64,000 nt of DNA from Elysia chlorotica. Taxonomy: Eukaryota; Mollusca; Gastropoda; Plakobranchidae. Both the position numbers and the translations under genes were made by a program. This document shows, piece by piece, positions 1 through 9,209 of this stretch (position 1 is its first letter; every line of letters begins with the position of its first letter). Under the pieces are notes generated by a model. It was given only the letters and a program-made list of their open reading frames with translations. It was not told where the DNA came from and did not search any database. The DNA lies in assembly GCA_003991915.1 (NCBI GenBank), contig RQTK01000141.1, positions 405,348 to 469,347 of the forward strand, given 5' to 3'.

Positions 1-399
1 TAAGTTTAGTGTACCTACGGAAGCACTACCGTTGGGCCAGCCTCGCTGATTCAATGATTTAGGAAGAGGCTAGGCTAGGCTAGGCTAGGCAGGCTATGAC
101 CTTTTCAAAGTCAGAACAGTGTGTACTCAGCAGCACTCAGCAGTCAAGACAGCCAACACACTGCATGCAACAGCGAGGCGCAACCGCGCAAGCCGCGAGC
201 CGCAACCGTAAGGAGACTGAGAAAAACATCATTTTATCAGTGAGTACATATTCAGAATGTCCTTCAGGAATGTCTAATCCAGTCTAGACGAATCGGATCG
301 ATCTCAGGTAGTTTAGATTTAGATCTAGATTCTATATAATTGAAACCAAATGAAGACTTAAAAAAAAAGTGTTGCTCGCAAAATTTCATTTTTTAGAAT

Positions 400-455
400 G
401 TTGTAGATCTAGATCTAGATCTAGATCTAGATCTAGATCTAGATTTCCTAGTAGA
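400..455. repeat. CTAGAT hexanucleotide array
   Basis: About eight consecutive copies of the palindromic hexamer (AGATCT/CTAGAT) are seen. Translated in frame they give a meaningless Arg-Ser run, so this is a microsatellite and not an SR-protein exon. Similar dispersed CTAGAT motifs recur at 10930-11050, 49490-49560 and 57840-58150. Confidence 0.9.
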
Positions 456-894
456 TTAAGATTAGAGTCTAGGTTTAATGTGTTTCAGTTTGAAATCTTT
501 TTTTTTTTTTACATGAAACAAACAACCCCCCCCCCCCCGGCCCGGACTGTTCTGTGGGTAGCTTGATCAAAAGGGTATATAAATGTGCTTAGAACGCTTT
601 TAATTATCCCCAATTGAAAGTTATACAATGCAGAAAATGGTAATAGTATCTGAGGATCGAACCTTTGGCATCCTACTCTTTCAATCCAGAAATCCAGTCA
701 ATGTCCTCTTTGACATGCATTTTGCCAGGGACAACGTAACAGAGACAACGATCAAGAAAGTTCTGCTTTTGTCATGCTGGCTTTCACTCTCCCACTGAAA
801 GAGATCATGAGATGGTGAACTCTGACTGTCAGTAGGAGTTGCTTATATAAATCAACTCACTGAATGAAGCCAGTGGGGAGCAGTAGTGTACAGC

Positions 895-1165
895 TCAGGA
901 CTTTGTGGCTATTAATGACGAAGTCCAGACTATATATCAGAAGTTTCTATCTGAGATAGTAGAAAACATGTATGCGGATTCTGCATGAGATGATGAGCAA
1001 GACGAAGAGGCAATGAGAAAAAATCTGGAAGAGAGGATCACAATGCAAGAGACCTGTTTTGGTTCACCAAAGCCCAGTACCGCCTGCATCTATGCAAAGC
1101 TAATCAAAACATCTGCCTGATAGCTCTTCGTGACGCACTGTGCTGCATTGATTGTACTGTGAGTT
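895..1165 (+). pseudogene. Unrecognised coding-like remnant
   Basis: Forward frames read as plausible protein: an acidic helical segment around 905-1020, then after a frame change a segment containing FWFTKAQYRLHLCK at about 1057-1100, ending near a donor-like gtgagt at 1160. A stop codon (tga) interrupts the first part. I do not recognise the family. It could be a decayed retroelement ORF or a fragment of a processed gene. The evidence is amino-acid texture only. Confidence 0.25.
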
Positions 1166-1984
1166 TAAAAAGAAGCCCACAAATAATTGTCCAGGTTATG
1201 AGTTGAAGTATTTATGAACTGATATAAACCAGCTGAATGAGAAAATTTTTCAAAAGTAATGCGTTTCACCTAAATGAGTTATTTTTAAGATATCAGATCT
1301 CAATCTTGATTTCTAGATTCTACTTTCTCTAGTCTATATCTAGGTATGATAATCTCAAGTTTGGAGCTGAAACTCCCCACTTAAACATGTTTTGGCTCAA
1401 AGATGATTTAATACATCAATTTAGAACAAAAAATACAGCCAGATCCTTTGTATGTCCAACGAAAAGAAAACTAGTTGATGTTTGAACACCTTTGGCACTG
1501 AAAGAGGATTCATGTTTTTTTTTCTTTCTAAAACATTTTCACGTTGAAAAAAAATTTTAATGTTATTTTTTTTTTTTATAAATTTAGATCTTCTCTTCAA
1601 TGCTTGATGAAACAACCAAAACTCATTAAAGTAATATGCTTAATTATAAGTTTTTGTGATGCAAATCAACATTATTGCCGTACCATGCTTTTTGTGTCTA
1701 CATTGCCCCCCACTGCTATAAATAAATGCAGAGCTGTCCCACAATTGTTATACAAAACTGATATATTGTAACACTATGCTGTTTTGCTTTGCAGCAAGAA
1801 AAGGGTGATTCATTGTTTTTTTAAACAAGGGAGAAAACCCTGTTATTTTAGGTTGCAATTCAAGTGGCACGTGTTGCCTCCCCTTCAAAGGGGCCTATTA
1901 ACAGCCATTTTGACCCCCTTTTTTTAAAATCTAAAAACAATAGATATCTCCTAATTCAACTTTCCCTTAATTCAACATAAAGGT

Positions 1985-2700
1985 TCTGGTCCCTCTAATG
2001 GCGAATTATCAGGTATGCATTGTATTTTTGGTGCAGCAGCACTGAGAGCCCTCTCACCTTTTAGTTCTAGATCTTTTTGCATTAAGAATATTTTTTTTCC
2101 CGCTCAAAGTCGAATGGAGGGACTGTGAAGGCAAGTAGGGAGAGAGGAGATTAATCAAATAATGTAGGGGTTGAGACATCTGTAACTGTAACAGAGTCTG
2201 GGTGTCTTATACTCAATGCATGATTTTACTGACAATATGCTAGTTAATGAGAGGTCTTGCATGGTCTGGTTCCTTTTTTTACTGTTGCTATTCTAGCAGC
2301 ACAATTTTGGATTCGGCAATCTATCCAGACCGTCATTAAATAAATTCAAATATTCAAAGAGTTATCGTAGTCCAACCATGAAAGAATGAAAGCTAAAGCA
2401 AGGGTGTTTTTTTGCTCGAGATATTTTGTCATTGCGCTCATTCCCTTTATTTCAAGATATTTTAAATTGCAAAGGTGGCTTTCATATAGCCCCATTGTCA
2501 GGTGATGATTTACAATCACACAAAGATTTAGCTTGTTTTATAAACCCAATTACAATCACAATCATGTTTAACATTTATGTGATCTTTCAGTTGATTTCTT
2601 ATATTGAATTCTGTTTTGTCACTATTCAGCTCTTCTTTGTTTGCAATCGTCCAGCTTTCTACTTTTTTATTACAAACTCTAAATTTTCTAACTAGCCCAT
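1985..2700 (-). mobile_element. Decayed LINE 3' fragment (CR1/jockey-like)
   Basis: This stretch closely resembles the block at 19790-20390: the same order of motifs is present, including the segment around ttagttctagatctttttgcatt, the 'gtcttatactcaatgc' segment and the 'ccaaccatgaaagaatgaaagc' segment. On the minus strand both encode the distal part of a LINE reverse transcriptase, with residues such as LALAFILSWLDY. This copy is more decayed than the one at 20 kb, with many stops. The clade is inferred from general similarity only. Confidence 0.6.
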
Positions 2701-3103
2701 AGAAATCGGACGATAAAACTGAGTGATAACTTTTGTTACTATCCAGATGCTTGTAATGCTATAAATCAAAGGTCTAACTTTTTTCACTATTCACAGTTAT
2801 AATTATTATTATACCAATATTCATACTTTTGCTCCTCATAAAGATATCTTACCATAGGATACTACAATGGTGGTGCAAGTAACTTTTACTTTGTACATCA
2901 AACTGTATGTTTTTTAATATGTAACCAACAAAATGCAATATGGAGTTTATATTAACATTATAATTTATTATTTAGTAAACATGTTTAAAAAAACAAAACA
3001 ACTTTCTATTATCTTTTAAGATTATATAATGTGTTTTCTAATCGTTTTATTTTATCTCATTTTTTGTTTTGTTTTAAAGTTATTTTTTTGTTTAATTTCA
3101 GTC

Positions 3104-4621
3104 ATGGCTGTCCTTGGAATTCAAGTTGTGTTCAGCATGGTCATGTTCACTTTCCTTCACAAACTGGCACCATACTACTCATTTGGAAGGTGGCTCATGT
3201 CAAAGAGATTGTACCGCTACTTGCACCCTACAAATGAGGAATTGAAGCAACTTATGACCAACGGCAACCAGTCTAGTAATAGCAAACAGCAATCCCACCA
3301 GTCGGCGAAGGCAAGGAGAAGAGATCACCGGAAAGGTGCTGCTCCTGCCACTGAAGGCAAAGCAGAGTCGTTTACTCTTCCAAGAAACATAGGCGTTCAG
3401 TTGGACCAGGCACCAGTGGAAGACGTGGACTTAGTCCCACTGCAATACTACTCAGATTATACCTGGCTTCTAGACTTTTCAATCAGTGCGATCATTGTCT
3501 ATGTTCTGACAGAGGTCTATTACATTCTGGCACCTCACCGCGTTGAGTTCAATGTGAGCATTTTATGGTGTCTGCTTGCTCTATCGTTCTGTGTACGGGT
3601 GCTTGCAAGCCAAGCTTGGGTCTACATGCGAACCGAAGAAGGCGGGGAGCGTGTTTTGCTTATAACCTTTACATTCTTCTTTCTGGTATTTGCCATGGGA
3701 GTATTAGTTACAGGTGATCAAATGCTCGAGTTTGGTCTGGAGGAAGGCTACAGAAATTTCTCCGATGGGGCTGCACAGTTTTTACAGAAACAAGGAATCA
3801 CCTCACAAGGTCCTGTTTCTTTCATCACTTTCAAAGCGTTCTTAGTGTTTTTTGGAACCGTAACAGCTTCTCTTCTAGCCTTTCCAGGGATACGTATGGC
3901 AAAGCTTCATCTAGATACTCTTAAATACACACAAGGTCAAAAACTTTTACAGCTGCTTCTTCAAATCAACTACCTTTTCCCCTTGTTCATTGTGCTCATG
4001 TGGGTGAAACCATTAGGGAGAAATCTCTTTTGTGGGAAAGGTTTTGCAAGGGCTCGACCATTATTGTATGAAGATCAATTTGATGGCTTCCGACTTATTT
4101 TAATTCTAATAATGTGCATGCTAAGACTCGTGCTTATGCCTCTCTTTATGCAGTCACATCTCAACTTGGCCTATGAAAAGGTTGAGAAGATGAAAAAAGA
4201 GAGTGGTCGAATCAGCAACCTAGATCTACAGCGAATGGTGGCTCGTGTATTTTTTTATTTGTGTGTCGTAGCTCTTCAGTACATCACTCCAGTCCTCATC
4301 ATTTTATTCTTGACATTTCTCCTCAAGACTCTTTCCGCACTCTCTTGGGTGGGGTTTTTTGGTGAAACTGCGGTGAAGTTTTTCATCCCAGGTCCTAAGC
4401 CTGAGACATCTTATCCTAATCTCTCTGACACTGCAGGAAATGGAACACTGGCCTCTGTGATGGGCTCAGCAGCGGAACTAACAGTGGCGCTAGGAGACCT
4501 CCGAGGCATATTTACTCCTGTGTGGTATAAAGGTGTTTTGTCTTATTGCCTGTGGTGGGTTATGACTGTATGGTTCTCAAGTGCATCTCTTGGAGTCATG
4601 TACTATTCTCAAAATGAATAG
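3104..4621 (+). CDS. TMEM161: Transmembrane protein 161 (TMEM161A/B homologue)
   Basis: A 505-residue multi-pass membrane protein of the TMEM161 family, close in length to vertebrate TMEM161A/B (about 480-490 aa). Family signatures seen along the protein include the N-terminal GIQVVFSMVM, HPTNEEL near residue 41, WLLDFS near 121, TEVYY near 136, EEGGER near 168, LEFGLEEGYRNFSD near 208, FPGIRMA near 270, a MWVKP segment near 309 and RMVARVFFYLCVVALQY near 367. About eight hydrophobic segments fit membrane spans. A basic low-complexity loop lies at about 55-80. In vertebrates the family is linked to cardiac rhythm and potassium-current control; its molecular function is poorly known. The start is the ATG at 3104 because the homology begins there and an AG acceptor lies directly before it; an in-frame upstream ATG at 3029 lies in the presumed intron. 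The coding region has no introns. Confidence 0.93.
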   Translation: MAVLGIQVVFSMVMFTFLHKLAPYYSFGRWLMSKRLYRYLHPTNEELKQLMTNGNQSSNSKQQSHQSAKARRRDHRKGAAPATEGKAESFTLPRNIGVQLDQAPVEDVDLVPLQYYSDYTWLLDFSISAIIVYVLTEVYYILAPHRVEFNVSILWCLLALSFCVRVLASQAWVYMRTEEGGERVLLITFTFFFLVFAMGVLVTGDQMLEFGLEEGYRNFSDGAAQFLQKQGITSQGPVSFITFKAFLVFFGTVTASLLAFPGIRMAKLHLDTLKYTQGQKLLQLLLQINYLFPLFIVLMWVKPLGRNLFCGKGFARARPLLYEDQFDGFRLILILIMCMLRLVLMPLFMQSHLNLAYEKVEKMKKESGRISNLDLQRMVARVFFYLCVVALQYITPVLIILFLTFLLKTLSALSWVGFFGETAVKFFIPGPKPETSYPNLSDTAGNGTLASVMGSAAELTVALGDLRGIFTPVWYKGVLSYCLWWVMTVWFSSASLGVMYYSQNE

Positions 4622-5025
4622 AAACATTCATTTCATATGAGAAGAAAATTAAAGACATCTATGTATAGTGCTGTCCATGATTAAATAGACTCTACTATGT
4701 AAACGTTGTAAGGGACAATTGATGTCATTGTGTTTTGTTTTGTTTTTTACAAAAAATTACTCAAGAATTTGAAAACGTTAATGCCAGAGGGGTTGTTCAA
4801 ATATAATCTTACACCCAAGAGGGCGGGAATGGGGTTATTGGCTGTTGTGAGAATAGTGTTAAGAGATCTATGGTGAAACATCTGAAGAAAAGAGAAAGGG
4901 TAAAAAATAGGTGTAATAATATATTTGAATGGCCCCTTACTAATTATTACATTATTCTTAAGAAATTTAAGTTATAGAAATGAAAAATGCTTTTTTTAGT
5001 ATCATTGTATCATAGCTGAAAATTG
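4622..5025 (+). other. 3' flank of TMEM161
   Basis: An ATTAAA hexamer at about 4649 could serve as a polyadenylation signal. The rest is AT-rich, and no coding signal is visible up to the TTAA that opens the piggyBac element. Confidence 0.4.
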
Positions 5026-5127
5026 TTAACCCTTTCACTGCTACATGTGTTTGCACCTTTTCCCCTACACCCCCCCCCCCCCCCCCATTCTCACCATAAT
5101 TTATGATTTATGATTTAATCCATCTTG

Positions 5128-5926
5128 TTTTAAGCAAATAGAATCCAACAGAATGTTTTAAAATATTACAACATCTAGGCCACAACACAATACTAAAAAT
5201 AAATCTTGATATAAACTATTGTAATACAAATCTTTTACACGCATAAGGCGCATTCTTTAGTCGCGCGGGAGTCCTGGTTTGCTAGGGCAATCTGACATCT
5301 TGTTTTGTTTCATACTTCTCAGAATAGTGCTATTTAACCCTTTTTCCCTTACAGCCTAGTCACTAGTCAGACACTCAATTCTTAACTTAAGGGAGATAAC
5401 GTAAATGCTGTCTGTAGCTTCTTGATACAAACGCAATAGATCACCCATGATGAAAAAACACTTGAAAAGAACAACAAACTTCAAAAAATCACAACTTCCC
5501 AACCCAATAGCCGATTCTTTTCATTCAAAGACCATTGAAACAATCGAGTCTATTTCCGGCTGTCTAAAACGACAACGATGTCACTATTTCCTATGTTAGC
5601 CGATATGGTCCACGATATTGCGGTACACGATAGCGTCACTTTAGTAGGCGTGGCCGGCGACCTACGGCGACTGCGAGGGTTTACCGATAGAGGCGACCGG
5701 CGGCGACTGTAAGTGTAAAAGGGTTAAGCAAATAGAATCCAACAGAATGTTTTGAAATATTACACCTAGGCCACAACACGATACTAAAAATAAATGTTGA
5801 TATAAACTATAATACAAATCTTTTACACGCATAAGGCGCTTTCTTTAGTTGTGCCAATAAGACCTCTGTGAGATACTTTTTGTAGCACTGAGAGAAACAG
5901 AGTCCTGGTTTGCTAGGGCAATCTGG
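5128..5926. repeat. Direct duplication flanking a MITE
   Basis: Sequence beginning aagcaaatagaatccaacag occurs at 5131 and again at 5727. It runs in both copies through 'cttttacacgcataaggcgc' to 'gagtcctggtttgctagggc' (first copy to about 5293, second to about 5926). The second copy has about 45 extra bases before that last segment. The copies differ at a few per cent of positions. The second copy is the genuine C-terminal end of the piggyBac transposase gene; the first is a duplicate separated from it by the MITE. Confidence 0.85.
5338..5723. mobile_element. piggyBac-type MITE (TTAA target duplication)
   Basis: A non-coding 386-bp unit flanked by TTAA at 5334-5337 and 5724-5727. Its ends are CCCTTTTTCCCTTACAG on the left and, inverted, CCCTTTTACACTTACAG on the right, giving about 17 bp of terminal inverted repeat with three mismatches. 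The interior is CpG-rich near the right end (around 5610-5705). Size, TTAA flanks and CCC...GGG termini fit a non-autonomous piggyBac-superfamily MITE. It has no open reading frame. Confidence 0.75.
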
Positions 5927-6751
5927 GCAATTAGTATCTAGAGTCTCTTCTTACACCTTTAGATCTACACACCCTGCATAGTTTTTGTGGTCAAGCTTTT
6001 TTGTCTGTTGCTGGCACAACATCAATGAAGTGGCGCTCAACAAGACAAACAGAGTGATCAGCACCTCCTTCTGCTGCGTTGGTTTGGGGGAAAATTAAGT
6101 TGTTGATGACAGATTTTTGAAATTTTAAAAATGTCATTGTATGGCCAGACTGTGTGGCAAGTATGTGTGCATTGTGTAGGAAGCGCATACATAACTTTTT
6201 GTACCACTTGATAGATTTGCATGTGGCATCGTACTGCTGCAAAAGTTGGCCATGCCGATCGACACCCATCTTCATGTTGTATTCTCTAATTGCTGGAGGT
6301 TTGACACCATCACCATTAGATCCTGTAGTGTGGTGTGTAGACAGCATATACACATCCCTCTTAAGTCTTATCATCAAATTTCTGTGCTAGCAATGTGTTT
6401 GACGTCATGCTGGTAGTGTCGCCCTTTTCCACGCGCTGTGCACGAAGGCGCGGCGATGTTGCATGTAGAGTGCCACAACATGATGTTTGGTGTACGAGTA
6501 AAATATCAAACAAATCTGGTGAGCTGTATCAGTTGTCCACAAATAAACGATAGCCTTTGTTGAGTAAAGGAAGCATCAAATACACCACCTCCTTTCCAGG
6601 TTGATCGAGTTATGCAGCAGTAGGGGGGAGTAAGTTCTCCATGGCAGCATTTTTGTCTTTAACTGCATAAACCCGGAACCGGTATGTGTAGCCTGTACTG
6701 GCGCAAAGAAGAAACGACTTGATGCCAAGGCGTGCTCTCTTTAGCAGGATA

Positions 6752-8056
6752 CAGTCAACATCTCGGGGACCGTAAAAAATTGTTGACTTTAAGCAAGGTT
6801 GACTTTATCCGATTTCAGGGGAGGAAACACAAGTATTAGTAAAAATGGTGTTGCACTTAGATCATCTTCCTTGTTAGTTAAAATGTGTAAATTATTAATG
6901 TTAACAATAGGGACCCTTTAGTGGGCTAGTAAATACATATTGCTAAGCTTTGAAAGAGTGCCCTAAAGACACCTAAATTGTTTTTAACTCTCCCCTCTCA
7001 GTTTGTGCGGACTTGGGACTGTCATTGATATATCATATTGTGAACACCATAATAAAACAATGGCCTGATTAGAGTAGTTTTTTTTTTTGTTTTTTTTTTT
7101 AATAAAAAGATTTTGACAAACTGAGGGCTACATGTCGCTCCGGGGCCTCCCAGCTTGTAGCATACCACTCACATCTGAGCCTGTCTAAAGAAATCTGTGA
7201 TGGCCTTTTGCTTTCTGTTGGATAACAGATGCTTGTTGAGCTGCTGGTCCATGAGGCAGGTGTTGTTGATCAGGTCTTCAACTCCTTGCTGCTCTGAATA
7301 TCGCCTCAATGTGGCTAAAGCCAATCTAGCCTCCTTAGCTGAAACCATGGCCTCCACACCAGCATCATCAGTATCATCCTCTTCATCTGCCTGGGCTTCC
7401 ACATTCTGTTGAACTTGAACATCTTCAACGAGGCTTGAAATTTGTGCCTCTTCGCATGTGAGCAGATTGTTGTCAATGCCATAGAATATTAGAAAGCTTC
7501 GGCGGATACCTCATCAGTAACCAGGTCTTTGAGTATCTCAAACAGATTTGTCATTACCACCTCTCCTGTTGGTAGATGTATGTCAGACTCAAAAGGGTCT
7601 TGACGCTTGAAACCTGCATGGTGAAAGCAGTTGGCTATGGTCCTTTCTGTGACCTTGCTCCAGGCCATCCTCAGCATATATAGTGCATCCAAGATTGAGA
7701 TCTTGAACTCGTTGATAACCTGGGCACTAGAAACATTGTCGGCATCGGCTAAGTGAGATTCAATGTGAATCAAATACTTCTGTACCATGTTTGTCCTGTA
7801 GTGGCGCTTCATGGACTGGATTATAACTTGGTCGCATGGCTGAAGTTTGGAAGTTGTGTTCGGTGGCAAGAAAACCAAACGGATAGCTCTCAGCCATTTA
7901 ACTGGTGGATGTGCTGGACAGTTGTCGATCACCATGGCAATACTCCTTCCTTCCAGGAGAAAACTAGTGTCCAGTTACTTAAACAAAGAAGGAAAAATCG
8001 GGACCGCCACGTGGCGTTGACTTTAAGCGAGAGTTGACTTCTTGCGAATTCCACTG
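6752..8056 (-). mobile_element. Tigger/pogo element nested inside piggyBac
   Basis: The insertion is bounded by the dinucleotide TA at 6750-6751 and 8057-8058, and both ends begin CAGT when read inward. Removing it rejoins the piggyBac reading frame in the expected order (VFEQY, then PAKRARLGIK). At 1,305 bp it is shorter than full Tigger elements. It carries only the C-terminal half of the transposase, so the HTH-bearing N-terminal half is missing. Both ends contain a gttgactttaagc motif, but in the same orientation rather than inverted. Confidence 0.8.
7169..7935 (-). pseudogene. Tigger (CENP-B/pogo-like) transposase, C-terminal remnant
   Basis: Reading 7935 down to 7489 gives about 148 residues. 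They start with VIDNCPAHP, followed by FLPPNTTSKLQPCDQ and MKRHYR, the hallmark of the DDE endonuclease of Tigger/pogo transposases, in which the DNCPAHP aspartate is catalytic. A second block at 7402-7169 holds the acidic tail, followed by a run ending ITDFFRQ. A frame break separates the blocks. The DNA-binding N-terminus and the first catalytic Asp are absent. The element could only have moved with help in trans. Confidence 0.85.
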
Positions 8057-9209
8057 TATATTGTTCGAACACAAGTCGACGCTTCCAAAGAAGAAGAGAC
8101 TGGTCAATGGCGTTGTTCCAACCAGGCTCTTGGAATTTCTCAGAAAGATGATCAAGTACAGGACGAAGCTTGAAGAGACGATCTCGATCATATTGGTCTG
8201 TAGGAGGAAGGTTGCGGTTGTCGTTCATGTGCCAGAATTTTATAAGCAAGAGAAACCGATCCCGTGACATTGCAGCAGGAAGCACTTCCAAGGACTCGAA
8301 AAAGTGGATTTGTCCTCCAATACGAATTCAAGTCAGGCTTCTTTATAGTGCCCATCAAAAACATCATACCAAGTTTTCATTTCCGCTGCATCCGTGTTGA
8401 CCCATCGATTAACCTGCGAAGAAGGCTTAAGTTCTGTGGTTCTGATTAACTCCTCGGCATACATGTTTGTCTGTATGACAAAATGGTTATTCAAATCCTC
8501 GTTGATATATAGGACGAAGAAATCTGATGGTGTAAAGTTTTCAACAGGAACTTTCACACCAGGGTTTCCTTGGAACACAGGAATGGAAGGTTGAAACTCA
8601 TCAGCATTGTTCACCCAAACCCATTCAGTCTGATTCTGTGCTCTCCCCCTTCCTCATTTTATACCAATAAAACAAAGTTGTGGGCAATTGTTCTCCAGTT
8701 GAGGTACTAGACCTAGGCTAAGTAACAAATAAACGAATAAACAAATCAATATTTTCTTAGCCTAAAAATAACTTAGGAAAGAATCATCCTCTTGAATGTC
8801 AAGAGTCATAATCATCGTCTTCTTGATCAGTTTCTGACAAAGTAGTCGGAACTATTTGATGGATCAAAATCGTCGTCATAACTATCAGCATCATGATAAA
8901 TATCTGTCACTTTTTGTCTTACTTGTTCAGCTGTGAAGAATCGTGATTGTATGCGAGGCAAAGCCATCTTTCTTTTCTTTCACTCTCGCAAAACGTAGGC
9001 CTAAACCGCAGTCGATCTCACCTACACAGCAACACAGCTGACGTACGCTTGTGCATGTGTGTCAACAGAACTATGCTTATTCCATCATGAGAAAAAATTC
9101 CACTATGACCTTTCTAATGGTATAAGTTTCATGAATGCAAAATTAGAATGAACTTCCACTGCCAATGAATCAAAAAGAGGCTTGTACGTATAGCGAGCGA
9201 AGTGGTTAA

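Larger units (their letters stand above)
1..3103. other. Upstream region of TMEM161
   Basis: No complete gene is visible. A short tandem of ctagg units lies at about 70-95. A comparatively CpG-rich stretch at 150-210 is followed by a good donor-like site (gtaagg) near 208, so this may hold a 5' untranslated exon or promoter of TMEM161; that is inference. CTAGAT hexamers run from about 300 to 460. A decayed LINE lies at about 1985-2700. An acceptor-like polypyrimidine tract plus AG ends at 3101, two bases before the TMEM161 start codon, which implies an upstream non-coding exon. Confidence 0.45.
5830..8967 (-). pseudogene. piggyBac transposase, interrupted pseudogene
   Basis: The start codon is at 8965-8967 and opens MALPRIQSRFF followed by an acidic stretch, typical of piggyBac N-termini. 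It frameshifts or stops near 8830. The reading continues at 8614-8333 and 8291-8059, including FLLLIKFWHMND and a DQS version of the family's first catalytic DES motif within IDQSLLLWKRRL. It is then split by Tigger after the Tyr codon at about 8057 and resumes at 6750 (PAKRARLGIKSFLL). The C-terminal half at 6377-5991 includes IKWYKKLCMRFLHNAHI. A Cys-rich tail (CPDCPSKPGLC) lies at about 5880-5940 after further frameshifts. Several disruptions make it non-functional. Confidence 0.85.
5026..9209 (-). mobile_element. piggyBac element, TTAA-bounded, with nested insertions
   Basis: TTAA lies at 5026-5029 and 9206-9209. Reading inward, the left end is TTAACCCTTTCACTGC and the right end (reverse complement) is TTAACCACTTCGCTCGC. 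They align over about 30 bases with several mismatches, as expected for an old piggyBac copy with TTAA target duplication. A broken piggyBac transposase lies between them on the minus strand. The element is 4.18 kb, of which 1.3 kb is a nested Tigger and about 0.6 kb is a MITE plus duplicated sequence. Without these it would be about 2.3 kb, a normal piggyBac size. Confidence 0.75.

Noticed and set aside
369..566. Arg-Ser repeat ORF that looks like an SR splicing factor
   Set aside because: The Arg-Ser run is simply the translation of a CTAGAT microsatellite; no RNA-binding domain or splice structure is present.
3029..3103. In-frame upstream ATG extending TMEM161 by 25 residues
   Set aside because: The added residues are encoded by a polypyrimidine-like tract ending in an AG acceptor, and family homology begins at the ATG at 3104.
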